From Nitrospirota bacterium (GTDB taxonomy: Bacteria > Nitrospirota > Thermodesulfovibrionia > Thermodesulfovibrionales > JdFR-88): a stretch of DNA of 60,446 nt. The notes beneath the pieces are model-generated. The model did no database searches, was not told the origin of the DNA, and worked only from the letters and a program-made list of their open reading frames with translations. Of this stretch, positions 25,788-34,271 are shown piece by piece. Positions within the stretch are counted from its first letter, which is position 1, and the number at the start of each line of letters is the position of its first letter. Made by a program: the position numbers and the translations under genes. The stretch lies in NCBI GenBank assembly GCA_021825295.1, contig JAKAHV010000018.1, positions 1 through 60,446 on the forward strand, given 5' to 3'.

Positions 25788-26050
25788 CGCCTTCCCTCAA
25801 GTTCCGCCCTGGATTCCTTATAGACATCGTCGGCCGAGACCCTGGCTTTCAAAAAAACCTCTCTGGATTCCAGTATTTTCCGGTATGCGTTCATCTTTTT
25901 GGAGTGCCGGTATTCATCATAGGCTACAATCACCGCCATGGGCTTGCCCCTCTTGGTTACCAGGATGTCCTTGTCCCCCTCGGAGGCCTCTTTTATAAGC
26001 CTGGTGAACTCCCTTTTCCCCTCAGCAATGGTCACGGTGACAGTTTTCAT
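25784..26050 (-). CDS. Phd/YefM-type antitoxin
   Basis: An 88-residue antitoxin: MKTVTVTIAEGKREFTRLIKEA and DILVTKRGKPMAVIVAYDEY form the Phd/YefM N-terminal fold that binds DNA; the C-terminal tail should neutralise VapC. AAGGAG lies 5 bases before ATG 26050. The pairing of a Phd-type antitoxin with a VapC toxin is common. Confidence 0.9.
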   Translation of the reverse strand: MKTVTVTIAEGKREFTRLIKEASEGDKDILVTKRGKPMAVIVAYDEYRHSKKMNAYRKILESREVFLKARVSADDVYKESRAELEGRR

Positions 26051-26092
26051 ATATCTCCTTGATACAAATTATTGGTCAATTTATATAACTAT

Positions 26093-26122
26093 ATTATATG
26101 TCTATGATTATTGACACGTCAA
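26093..26122 (-). promoter_or_regulatory. Promoter/operator of the phd-vapC pair
   Basis: On the minus strand TTGACG (26122-26117) and a perfect TATAAT (26098-26093) are 18 bp apart. The -10 lies in an A/T-rich inverted repeat (TATAATATAGTTATATAA), a likely site for autorepression by the antitoxin. Confidence 0.6.
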
Positions 26123-26159
26123 GCCGCAAATTTTTAAAGCATTTTGCACTTGCCACTGT

Positions 26160-26175
26160 CGCAAAATTGTAGCAG
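26160..26175 (+). repeat. Island right imperfect direct repeat
   Basis: CGCAAAATTGTAGCAG, the partner of 16571-16586. It is followed by an AGCAG-ATTT-CTGCT hairpin and then by the tRNA-Glu fragment. Confidence 0.4.
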
Positions 26176-26219
26176 ATTTCTGCTCTTAGGGCAGAAAACA
26201 GGGGAAAGGGCAGAAAATA

Positions 26220-26236
26220 GCGGTAACATGGGTTCG
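26220..26236 (+). repeat. tRNA-Glu fragment at island right end
   Basis: GCGGTAACATGGGTTCG is identical to 16495-16511 of tRNA-Glu (anticodon stem, variable region, T-stem and part of the T-loop). A 17-base exact match this close is not expected by chance. The following bases do not continue the tRNA. Confidence 0.65.
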
Positions 26237-26287
26237 CGGCAATGACAGCCTGGCGTATTTTGCATCCATAGGATACTTTTTCAGCCG

Positions 26288-27781
26288 CTAATAATACTGG
26301 TTGTTTTGGCCGCCGGAGCCGCCGTCCGGGAGCATGCCCATGCCGAAATCGGTGATAAGGTCCTTTATTCCGCCGTTCTGGCCGTTCTTCCCGTTCTGGT
26401 CATAGAATACGTGAACTCCAACCTCCGAAGGATAGGGCGGGGTTGTTGTCCAGTACATGTCCGGGGTCAGGGAATTGTCGATAATGGGCTGGCTCACCTG
26501 TTTGCCGGAAGGGTATTCATACCAGGTGCTTACAGGGGCGAACTGGCTGTCCGGCGGCCAGTCATTTGAGGTGCCCGCGGGATAATAATACGGGTTTGAC
26601 GAGTTTGCGCTCTGGGCGATATAAGTTGAAATAACGTTTCTGTGCGCCCCGGTTGAGGTGTCGTCGATTACCCTTGCCAGAATGGTGGAGTCGCCAAGCA
26701 GATTTGTGCCGTCCGTTGTCGCCACGCTGGTGAGCGGGCTGTAATCGAGCAGATAATAACAGCCGTTTAGCGGCCAGTTATTGCAGGTCTGCTTCTTCCC
26801 ATTTACATATCCGGTCGCGCCGTAACCCAGATATTCCCAGAAAACCATGTAAAGGGTGTCGTTTTTCAGCGAATCAAATTCGTTTTTCGGCAATGGACTG
26901 CCGCTGTCCAAAAGCGTAAACCACCATACGGGTGTTTGAGTAATATTGGTGGCATTGTTCTTCCTGAAAAAGGAAATGCCGTAAAAGCTGACCGGCGGAG
27001 GCGGGTTCTGAGTGTCGGGCTCATCGACCCTGAACGACAGACCTATCATGAAAAAGTTCGATTTGCTGTTATCCACGAATACTTTCTCCTGGAGCTGGTA
27101 CGACAGGGTGCCGGACGACTGCCACGCCTGCGCGAGGTCCTGGACCATCGGATTGGACGACGAAAATGTAATCATGCCGCCTGTATCGAACAGCTTTATA
27201 TTCCCCGTGCTTTCGTATTGCAGTCCGTTGTTTTTGGAATCGACGATAAATTTATCGTAGGGGTTTGGCAGGCCCCCGGCGCCGCCCAGTTTGGTGCTCT
27301 GGTTCCAGTTGGTGTTTAAATCCGAAAAATTGGACCTGCCCGGATACGGCGGCGTCGTTGAAATCACGCATACGACATCCCTTTTTGTCTGCAGCCAGCC
27401 GCCTTTTCCCCCGGTGCTGCCCACGGAGGTGAGCGTGGCGGATGTCGCGTTCACGTTGGCGACGGAGAGGGTGAATTGCCCGGTCGAAAGCGTGTATGTG
27501 GGCGTCTTTTTGCCGCTTCCGTTTTGAATGCCCCCGAAGAGGGCGTTCATGTTGTCCTGGTTGCCGTTATTCAGGTCCGCCTGGATGAGCGGCATGGCGA
27601 ACCGCGCGCCGGACTCCGCAAGGTAATAGGCCCTCAGGTTATTGTTGTTAAGGAGCACAGACATTGAGGAGCCCGTGGTCAGGTACACGGTCGCGGCCAT
27701 GGCAATCGCCACAATGACGAGCGTGATGATGAGGCCGATCAGTATGGAGCCTCCGCGGTCATAAAGGCCCGCCCGCCTCAT
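26288..27781 (-). CDS. MshP/PilX-like pilin with large adhesin-like domain
   Basis: A 497-residue protein. The N-terminus is PilX/MshP-like: a short leader, then a hydrophobic helix (SILIGLIITLVIVAIAMAATVYL, about residues 12-34) and LRAYYLAESGARFAM, a hallmark of this minor-pilin group. Residues about 150-480 form a Trp/Tyr/Asn-rich beta domain resembling a concanavalin/LamG-like fold (an impression from composition, not a match). It sits last in the pilus operon, where MSHA loci have mshP and mshQ, so it may combine both roles at the pilus tip. It overlaps the preceding pilin gene by 4 bp. Confidence 0.75.
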   Translation of the reverse strand: MRRAGLYDRGGSILIGLIITLVIVAIAMAATVYLTTGSSMSVLLNNNNLRAYYLAESGARFAMPLIQADLNNGNQDNMNALFGGIQNGSGKKTPTYTLSTGQFTLSVANVNATSATLTSVGSTGGKGGWLQTKRDVVCVISTTPPYPGRSNFSDLNTNWNQSTKLGGAGGLPNPYDKFIVDSKNNGLQYESTGNIKLFDTGGMITFSSSNPMVQDLAQAWQSSGTLSYQLQEKVFVDNSKSNFFMIGLSFRVDEPDTQNPPPPVSFYGISFFRKNNATNITQTPVWWFTLLDSGSPLPKNEFDSLKNDTLYMVFWEYLGYGATGYVNGKKQTCNNWPLNGCYYLLDYSPLTSVATTDGTNLLGDSTILARVIDDTSTGAHRNVISTYIAQSANSSNPYYYPAGTSNDWPPDSQFAPVSTWYEYPSGKQVSQPIIDNSLTPDMYWTTTPPYPSEVGVHVFYDQNGKNGQNGGIKDLITDFGMGMLPDGGSGGQNNQYY

Positions 27782-28269
27782 AACTTTACTGACCTCACGC
27801 GGGTGGTGAATGTGCTTTGCGATCCGCCGGAGCCTGATAGCGTAAAGCTGATGTTGATGACCTTGTCCCCTGCGGACCAGACCGGGGTGAACGGGCCGGT
27901 GTATGCGGCGGAATAGCTGAGCCGCAAGCTCGTTACGCCGTCAACGAGGGTGTCCCCGTCCAACTGGATGGCCGGCCCCGACAACTCCAGCGTGTGGCTT
28001 GCGGCGATTCCTCCCCGGTTATTCGTGTAGTCCAGCCTTGTCGCGCTTCCGGAGGACACAGCGGTTATTATGTGGAACTCCTTTTCAATGCGCATCATCG
28101 CGGCCTGCGCCTTCAGGGCCGTATGCGCGTTCTGCCTCGTCAGGAACAGGCCGTTGGTCACGTTGACGATCCCCATACCCGCAACGGCAAGGATAATGGC
28201 GCCGATGGCGATCGCCACGATCATCTCTATGAGGGTGAAGCCGCCCCGGTTATGCCGGAGGTGTCTCAC
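27778..28269 (-). CDS. PilW/MshO-like prepilin
   Basis: A 163-residue prepilin with cleavage motif GGFTLIEMIVAIAIGAIIL near residues 9-27, with Glu at +5. It is the MshO/PilW-like minor-pilin size and position. GTG 28269 overlaps the upstream stop as GTGA, which is preferred to the longer frame up to 28392. It should be processed by a prepilin peptidase encoded elsewhere. Confidence 0.83.
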   Translation of the reverse strand: MRHLRHNRGGFTLIEMIVAIAIGAIILAVAGMGIVNVTNGLFLTRQNAHTALKAQAAMMRIEKEFHIITAVSSGSATRLDYTNNRGGIAASHTLELSGPAIQLDGDTLVDGVTSLRLSYSAAYTGPFTPVWSAGDKVINISFTLSGSGGSQSTFTTRVRSVKL

Positions 28270-28685
28270 TGGCAGTCGGTCCCCTGGGAACCCGATGTGT
28301 AAATCTGGGTAAGCACCCAGCCCGCGCCGTCCCTGATCGTGACCTTGAGGCAATTGCTGATGGCGGCCGGGGCCTCTGCGTTGCCGCTCCACGTTATGAA
28401 GTGATTGTCGATGACCGTGCCGCTCCCGTAAGAGGCGTTCAGGGCCGAGCCCTCTCTTCCGATGTTCGTTTGCAGCCCGGAGAGGTTTGTCTGGTAATTA
28501 GCCATGTAATCGGCGGTGACGTTCTCCATGGCGGACTGGGCTGCCATGGCCGACTCCAGCCGCGCAACCGGCACCCCGCTTCCTGTAATTGCCGGCCCGA
28601 AATAGGAATAAAGCATCGAGGCGAGGATGGCCACTATTACAATTGTGACGATGATTTCTATAAGGGTAAACCCGCGCCCGTTCAT
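28266..28685 (-). CDS. MshD-like minor prepilin
   Basis: A 139-residue type IV prepilin with a very short leader MNGRG^FTLIEIIVTIVIVAIL. Two cysteines near the C-terminus (NCLKVTI and TDCQ) may form the usual pilin disulfide loop. ATG 28685 overlaps the preceding stop as ATGA. Its position matches MshD of MSHA loci. Confidence 0.82.
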   Translation of the reverse strand: MNGRGFTLIEIIVTIVIVAILASMLYSYFGPAITGSGVPVARLESAMAAQSAMENVTADYMANYQTNLSGLQTNIGREGSALNASYGSGTVIDNHFITWSGNAEAPAAISNCLKVTIRDGAGWVLTQIYTSGSQGTDCQ

Positions 28686-29137
28686 TTTACGAACCCGGTA
28701 TTTGCCGTTACCGTAACAGCGGCGGTCTGGGAGCCGCCGGTGAGGGTGATTGTGGCGGCGCTGCCGCCCGGGCTCCCCCATGTGTCGAAATTCACCGCCG
28801 CAGGCGACGCCGTCACTCCGCCGGCGAACGTATGGGTCGGCGAGTTGTCTCCCGGTAGGTCCGGCGTTGCCGCCGGGCAATTCGCCCCGGTGCAGACCAG
28901 GGTGTAGGAGCCGCTGCTGACGTGAATTCCCCATGTGTCGGGCGCTATGTCGCCCATCGCCTTTATCTGGGCGAAGCGGAGATTGTTTTTCAGTATCCCG
29001 GATTCGGAGGCAAGACTGTATTCCGAGGTGCCCATAGCCCTCGATATGGCGACGGCGGCTAGGATGCCGATTATCACGAGCACCGCGATCATCTCGATCA
29101 TGGTAAAACCACGGTTATCATCCGATGCCTGCAACAT
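28682..29137 (-). CDS. GspH/MshC-like minor prepilin
   Basis: A 151-residue prepilin: leader MLQASDDNRG, then FTMIEMIAVLVIIGILAAVAI and a LRFAQIKAM segment typical of GspH-like pilins. The start is uncertain. ATG 29137 has GAGG two bases upstream, while GTG 29206 would overlap the preceding stop as GTGA like its neighbours and give a 34-residue leader. Cysteines in LVCTGANCPA may form a disulfide. Confidence 0.8.
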   Translation of the reverse strand: MLQASDDNRGFTMIEMIAVLVIIGILAAVAISRAMGTSEYSLASESGILKNNLRFAQIKAMGDIAPDTWGIHVSSGSYTLVCTGANCPAATPDLPGDNSPTHTFAGGVTASPAAVNFDTWGSPGGSAATITLTGGSQTAAVTVTANTGFVK

Positions 29138-29202
29138 ATCCTCAAATTTTCCGGCGGCGCCGTCCGCAGTCCGTGCGAAACGCGCCGCCGGAAACGCAAA
29201 AC

Positions 29203-29661
29203 TCACTCCAGGGTTACACCCTTGGTCTTGACATTGACGCCTGAGCTCCAGTTTGTCGGCCCGCCGGTGATGGTGGCGGTTACGACACAGGGGGCACCTC
29301 CGGCCGTACAGCCGCTATATGAGGCCGTGAAATCCCCAACAGTGCTTGGGATAGTGACATCGCCAGATCCGGTGCCTTTGCTGCAGTCCACCGAAGTGGC
29401 ATCCTGCCATACGCCGGAAGATGACAATTTGATAGTGTTGGCATCGCACCCGTTCGCAATAGCCGCGGCATATGACATCGTTATATTTGATGACGCCGCT
29501 CCCAGTGCCCCTGTCACGGCGCCTTGCCGGGCAGCGTCTTGGGCGGCTATATACTTCGGGATGGCGACCGCGGCCAGGATGCCGATTATCACGATTACCG
29601 CTATCAATTCGATGAGGGTAAAGCCCCCCTGGTTCCCCAATATCCTGTTCTTCCCTTCCAT
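29203..29661 (-). CDS. Major MSHA-like pilin
   Basis: A 152-residue type IV pilin: leader MEGKNRILGNQGG, then FTLIELIAVIVIIGILAAVAIPKYI (N-methylated helix), followed by AAQDAARQGAVTGALGAASS as in MshA-type pilins. There are four cysteines (GCDAN, VDCSK, SGCTA, PCVVT). A strong AGGAGAGGAAAG ribosome-binding site precedes ATG 29661, stronger than for the other pilins, which suits a major subunit. Confidence 0.85.
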   Translation of the reverse strand: MEGKNRILGNQGGFTLIELIAVIVIIGILAAVAIPKYIAAQDAARQGAVTGALGAASSNITMSYAAAIANGCDANTIKLSSSGVWQDATSVDCSKGTGSGDVTIPSTVGDFTASYSGCTAGGAPCVVTATITGGPTNWSSGVNVKTKGVTLE

Positions 29662-29696
29662 CTTTCCTCTCCTTTTCAAAGTCCGCAAATAAAATC

Positions 29697-30914
29697 CTAT
29701 TGCCGGACCAGTTTGGTCATGTCCCACATGGGCATGAACACCGCCAACGCAAAAAAACCGACCATGACGGCCAGCGCCACCGTCAGCACCGGCGTTATCA
29801 GATCAGCCAGCCTGCTTACCGAATATCTCACCTCCTCGTCGTAATGAACGGTTATTTCCTTGAGCATCCCTTCCAGATCGCCGGATTCCTCCCCGATGGC
29901 CACCATGCTTACCACCATGGGGGTAAAGAATTTCGCCTCCGAGAGGGGGCCCGCAATGCCCTGGCCCTCCACCATCTGCCCTTTTATCCGGTCAAACGCC
30001 CTGGACATTGCCGAGTTCCCAATCGTCCCGGAAAGTATCGTCATGACGTTTATGACGGGCACGCCGCTTGCCAGCAGTATCGCGAATATGCTCGAAAAAC
30101 GGGAAATCGATGCCTTGATGAACAGGGGGCCGAAGACCGGCAGGCGAAGCAGAAAGGAATCCTTCGCAAACCTCCCGTTTTCCGTCCCGACGTACGCCCT
30201 GATGCCGGCCACGCCGCCGAAGACAGCAAGCAGCATGACAAACCAGTGCCCGATAAGGACATCGTGCATGGCTATCGCGATCCGTGTCGGCAGCGGCAAT
30301 TTAAGGTGCGCATTCGCGAATACCGCGGCGAACCTGGGGACAACGAAGGTGAGGAGGAAAAAAAAAGCGCCCGCCAGGGCGACGATCACGACTGCGGGGT
30401 ACTGCATCGCGGAACGGATGTCCGATTTCACCTTGTCCTCATGCTCCAGCATATGGGTGAGCCTCTCCAGCACCTCGGGGACCCTGCCGCTTGCCTCTCC
30501 GGCGCCGATCATGCTGCAATACAGGGGAGAAAAGATGGAAGGGTGCTTCTCCATCGCCTCCTTGAGCGAGGAGCCCTGGCTGATGTCATCCCTGATCCGG
30601 GAGGCCGCATTCCTCAGCGCGCCGTTTTCCGTCTGCATCTCGAGCACCTCCAGGATCCGGCGCAGGCTGACCCCCGCGCTGAACATCGAGCGGAACTGCT
30701 TTGAAAAGAGTATCAGGTCGCGGGTCTTGGCCTTGCCGGCGATCCGCTGCAGGCGGCCCCCGAAAGGGTCCTTTTCCCCTTTTTCCGGCACGACCCGGAC
30801 CGGTATCAGCCCGCCGGAGGAGATTGCCTCTTCGGCCGCCTGCCCGGAACCGGCCTCTATCACGCCTTTCACCACGTTTCCGAGATCGTTTATCGCCTGA
30901 TAGGAATATTTCAT
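29697..30914 (-). CDS. Type IV pilus platform protein (PilC/GspF/MshG)
   Basis: A 405-residue inner-membrane protein with two GspF domains (about 68-190 and 270-392). Each has the pattern FSKQFRSMFSAGVSLRRIL / FSSIFAILLASGVPVINVM, and there are membrane segments near 168-190, 220-240 and 378-398. It anchors the assembly ATPase to the growing pilus. It lies between the ATPase and the major pilin gene, as mshG does. Confidence 0.93.
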   Translation of the reverse strand: MKYSYQAINDLGNVVKGVIEAGSGQAAEEAISSGGLIPVRVVPEKGEKDPFGGRLQRIAGKAKTRDLILFSKQFRSMFSAGVSLRRILEVLEMQTENGALRNAASRIRDDISQGSSLKEAMEKHPSIFSPLYCSMIGAGEASGRVPEVLERLTHMLEHEDKVKSDIRSAMQYPAVVIVALAGAFFFLLTFVVPRFAAVFANAHLKLPLPTRIAIAMHDVLIGHWFVMLLAVFGGVAGIRAYVGTENGRFAKDSFLLRLPVFGPLFIKASISRFSSIFAILLASGVPVINVMTILSGTIGNSAMSRAFDRIKGQMVEGQGIAGPLSEAKFFTPMVVSMVAIGEESGDLEGMLKEITVHYDEEVRYSVSRLADLITPVLTVALAVMVGFFALAVFMPMWDMTKLVRQ

Positions 30915-30924
30915 ATCGCCCTTT

Positions 30925-32625
30925 TTACGACATTACAGTCGCCTGGGCCTCCTCCAGGGTCGTAACGCCCCTGGCGACCTTGTCCGCCGCGTCCTGTTTC
31001 AGGGTCCTCATCCTGCCGGACGAGACCGCCTGGCGGGTTATCTCCTGCGCCGGCGCCTTTTCCAGGATCATCTCCTGTATGCTCTCGTCGTTCACGAGGA
31101 CCTCGAAAATCCCCGTCCTTCCGCTGAATCCGGTCTGCATGCACTGCTGGCATCCCCTGCCGCGCATGAAGACCGGGCCTTCAACGCGATCCAGCCCCCA
31201 GGAGGCGAGCGCCTTTGCCGGCGGCGCATATGGCTCCTTGCAGTAAGGGCATATCGTCCTCACGAGGCGCTGGGCGAACGACACCAGGAGGGTCGAGGAC
31301 ACGAGGTAAGGCTCGATGCCTATGTCGACAAGCCTGGAGACGGCCCCGGCGGCGTCGTTGGTATGAACCGTGCTCAAGAGCCGGTGCCCCGTCTGGGCCG
31401 CCCTGACCGCTATGCCGGCGGTCTCGCCGTCGCGGATCTCGCCGACCATTATGATATCGGGGTCCTGGCGCAGGATCGCCCTGAGGCCGCTGGCAAACGT
31501 CATGCCGGCCTTCGCGTTCAGTTGTATCTGCCGGATGCTTTCTATCTTGTACTCCACCGGGTCTTCAAGGGTGATGATATGCACGTCCGGTGTGTCGACC
31601 TCCTGGATGATTGCGTACAGGCTGCTCGTTTTCCCGCTTCCGGTGGGGCCGGTGCTCAGTATCATGCCGTAGGGCTTGCGGATCATGTCCCTTATCTTTC
31701 CGGCGTCCGCAGCCGACATGCCGAGCCTGTCCAGGGTGAGGATGCCGGAGCTTGTGTCCAGGAGTCTCAGCACGAGGTTTTCGCCGTGCAGGGTCGGGAC
31801 GGTCGATGCCCGCACGTTGATGAGCTTGCCGCCGAGGCGCAGCGTGAAACGCCCGTCCTGCGGCACCCTGGACTGGGTTATATCCATGCCGGCCAGGATC
31901 TTGATCCTCGCCACCACGGGCAGGAACATCGATTTCGGGGGGGCGGGCATGACGTGGAGCCTGCCGTCGATCCTGAACCTCACCTGGACGCTGCCCTGCT
32001 GCGGGCTGATATGTATATCGCTTGCCCGCTCCTGGATTGCGTTGGCGAAGATTGAGCTCACCAGCCGTATGACCGCGGGGGTATTGCCGATGTCCTGTGC
32101 CGCCGCGACCTGGATGTCCTCAAGTTCCTCCTCTTTCTCAAATGAGGGGGCCTCCTCGTCCTCCATTCCGGCCACTACTCCGCCCAGCCCCATCTGGGAC
32201 GAATAGAGTATCCTGTGCAGCTTCACCAATTCCGTTTCCGTGCAGATGACAGGTTCCACTTCACAGTCCGTCCGGTCCTCGACGGAGTCCATCGCGGAGA
32301 TGTCCAGGGGGTCCGGGGTAGCGGCAATGAGCAGGCGTCCCTTTCTGTGCAGCGGCGCGACCTGGCATTTCTGCGCCATGTCGTAGGGGACGAGATCGGC
32401 GAGCCTCAGGTCCACCGGGAACTGGTCCGGATGATATCTTTTCAATTTCATCTGCCTGCACAGCAGTTCGCATATCTGCATTTCCGTGACGATGCCGCGC
32501 TGCACGAGGAATTTCCCGAGCTTCAGGCCCGATTTCTTTTGCGCCTCCAGGGCCTTCCCCAGCTCCTCGTCCGTCAGAAGCCGGCTTTCAGTCAGCATCT
32601 CTCCCAGTCTCTTCCTTACGATCAA
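30925..32625 (-). CDS. Pilus assembly ATPase (PilB/GspE/MshE)
   Basis: A 566-residue secretion ATPase. The N-terminal GspE domains (1-160) include RLGEMLTESRLLTDEELGKAL. The motor domain has Walker A GPTGSGKT (about residues 325-332), the Asp box EDPVEYKIESI, the His box region QTGHRLLSTVHTNDA, and a zinc-binding tetracysteine CPYC...CQQC (about 452-485), typical of extension ATPases rather than PilT. It polymerises pilins. No retraction ATPase is in the window. Confidence 0.95.
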   Translation of the reverse strand: MIVRKRLGEMLTESRLLTDEELGKALEAQKKSGLKLGKFLVQRGIVTEMQICELLCRQMKLKRYHPDQFPVDLRLADLVPYDMAQKCQVAPLHRKGRLLIAATPDPLDISAMDSVEDRTDCEVEPVICTETELVKLHRILYSSQMGLGGVVAGMEDEEAPSFEKEEELEDIQVAAAQDIGNTPAVIRLVSSIFANAIQERASDIHISPQQGSVQVRFRIDGRLHVMPAPPKSMFLPVVARIKILAGMDITQSRVPQDGRFTLRLGGKLINVRASTVPTLHGENLVLRLLDTSSGILTLDRLGMSAADAGKIRDMIRKPYGMILSTGPTGSGKTSSLYAIIQEVDTPDVHIITLEDPVEYKIESIRQIQLNAKAGMTFASGLRAILRQDPDIIMVGEIRDGETAGIAVRAAQTGHRLLSTVHTNDAAGAVSRLVDIGIEPYLVSSTLLVSFAQRLVRTICPYCKEPYAPPAKALASWGLDRVEGPVFMRGRGCQQCMQTGFSGRTGIFEVLVNDESIQEMILEKAPAQEITRQAVSSGRMRTLKQDAADKVARGVTTLEEAQATVMS

Positions 32626-32641
32626 GGTCTGCTCCTCTTGG

Positions 32642-34261
32642 TCATTTGCCGCTCTTCAAAACGGCGGCCGGCATGCCCGCAGCCGCCTCTCTCGGCAAAA
32701 TATACGGCGTGATGAAAATAAGCACCTGGTTCATCGTGTTGTCCCGGCTTTCCCCCTTGAAGAGCCATCCCAGGATGGGGATGTCCTTCAGAAAAGGCAA
32801 CCCGCTGACCGAGCGCGAATAGTTTTGGTTCGTCAGGCCGGATATGACGATGGTCTCGCCGTTGCCGTCAATCAGCGTCGTCGAGGTCTTCTTTTGCAGG
32901 ATGTAAGGGTTGCCCTGAACCTCGCGCGAAGTGTCTACGTCATCCTTATTCACAACGATGGACAGCTTCAGGTTTTTCCCGTCGATGATATGTGGGGTGA
33001 TCTCCAGCCTGAGCACGGCGTCGACGAAGTTTACCGTCGGCGTGGTCGAGGACCCGGAGAAGGTATAAGTAACGTAAGGCACCCTGGTGCCGCTTTCGGT
33101 GAACGCCTTCTGGTTGTCGAGGGTCGTTATCGACGGGCTCGATATTATGTTTATCTTCCCCTCCGTCTGCAGCGCCTGCAACTGCATATCGAGGATGTTG
33201 CCGCTCAGATTGCCGTACAGCAGCCCGAGCGACCCGATGCCGTTATTCAATACGGTGGTCTGCGGCACGGGGAAATTGACCCCGAAACCCTGCTGCCCAA
33301 TGCCCGCCGCGCCCGATGTGGGAGAATAGGGGACGGGAAGGGGCGTGCCGCCGCCCCCGGCGGTGCTGGTTGCGCCGGATGTAGTAGTGCCCGTCTGGCC
33401 TCCCGGCGTTATCCAGAGATTTTTGCCGCCGTTGACGAATTCCTTGACGCCGCCCCATTGGATGCCGAGATTGCGCGCCTCTTCCTTCGTGGTCTCTACG
33501 ATGTTGGCCCGTATCAGCACCTGCGATGCCGGTTTGTCCACGTCCTCTATTACCGCGAGCATCTTCTTTGTCTCATCGGGTGTCGCATGGATGATGAGCG
33601 AGTTGCTGTAGCTGTCCACGAGCACCGAGCCTCGGGCGTGTTTTGCGCCTTTGTCATCCAGCAGTTTCTCCAGTTCCTTCTGGAGCTTCGACGCGTCGGC
33701 ATAGTTTACGGGCACGACAACGGTTGAAAGCGGGCCCTCGGACTCCAGTTTGTTTTTAACGGCCTCCGTATCCAGGTCCCGTTTCAGGTCCGCCAGGGTG
33801 AGGACCCTTAAGACGTCGCCCTGCCAGACATACGTAAGTCCGTAAGATTTTATGATGCTGAGAAACGCCTGGTCCCAGGGCACTTCCGAGAAATCTATGC
33901 TCGTCGTCCCCTTAACGTCGTCCGGCACCAGCAGGTTCACGCCCGAGGAAAGGGCAATCGCGCGCAGTATGGATTTCACGTCGGCGTCCCTCATCCTGAG
34001 GCTTATTTTTTGGACCGGCAGAGGGGCGCCCGGATTTACGGGACCCTCGCCGTTGACGGCCCCTGCTGCGCCGGGGACATTATTGATGTACCTTTCAGAG
34101 GGCGACGGGGAATAGCCCCGGGACGCTTTCGCAAGCTTCTCCCATTGCCTGATATCCGCCGAAGGGGATTTCACGCCCCGCATGCCGCCCGCGCACCCCA
34201 TAAGCATCATGAAAACAGCACAGACGGCCATCAACGGCGTCTTCGGTCCCCTGTGCTGCAT
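32642..34261 (-). CDS. Secretin (PilQ/MshL-like)
   Basis: A 539-residue outer-membrane secretin lipoprotein. The signal ends in lipobox LMGC (Cys23). An STN/secretin N-domain (about 100-160) includes ISLRMRDADVKSILRAIA, then N-domains, a Gly/Thr-rich loop (about 290-320), and the C-terminal secretin core with VPYVTYTFSG and GETIVISGLTNQNYSRSVSGLPFLKDIPILGWLF (quoted in part: LPFLKDIPILGWLF). ATG 34261 has GGGGAG just upstream; the frame to 34300 has no support. It forms the pore through which the pilus leaves. Confidence 0.93.
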   Translation of the reverse strand: MQHRGPKTPLMAVCAVFMMLMGCAGGMRGVKSPSADIRQWEKLAKASRGYSPSPSERYINNVPGAAGAVNGEGPVNPGAPLPVQKISLRMRDADVKSILRAIALSSGVNLLVPDDVKGTTSIDFSEVPWDQAFLSIIKSYGLTYVWQGDVLRVLTLADLKRDLDTEAVKNKLESEGPLSTVVVPVNYADASKLQKELEKLLDDKGAKHARGSVLVDSYSNSLIIHATPDETKKMLAVIEDVDKPASQVLIRANIVETTKEEARNLGIQWGGVKEFVNGGKNLWITPGGQTGTTTSGATSTAGGGGTPLPVPYSPTSGAAGIGQQGFGVNFPVPQTTVLNNGIGSLGLLYGNLSGNILDMQLQALQTEGKINIISSPSITTLDNQKAFTESGTRVPYVTYTFSGSSTTPTVNFVDAVLRLEITPHIIDGKNLKLSIVVNKDDVDTSREVQGNPYILQKKTSTTLIDGNGETIVISGLTNQNYSRSVSGLPFLKDIPILGWLFKGESRDNTMNQVLIFITPYILPREAAAGMPAAVLKSGK

Positions 34262-34271
34262 CGGCTCCCCT

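Larger units (their letters stand above)
16531..26236. mobile_element. Defence island next to tRNA-Glu
   Basis: The stretch begins at the tRNA-Glu 3' end and ends at a 17-base copy of an internal part of the same tRNA. A second, imperfect direct repeat (14 of 16 identical: 16571-16586 and 26160-26175) also brackets it. Inside are a Wadjet operon and three toxin-antitoxin pairs, with visibly higher A+T than the flanking housekeeping genes. No integrase or transposase is present, so if this came in as an integrative element it has lost its mobility genes. The right repeat lacks the tRNA 3' end, so the attachment-site reading is an inference. Confidence 0.5.

Noticed and set aside
16571-26175. 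The CAAAATYGTAGCAG pair as the definite attachment core
   Set aside because: Related motifs occur upstream of glnK and, in weaker form, near 481, so this may be a dispersed repeat; the tRNA-Glu fragment is the better boundary evidence.
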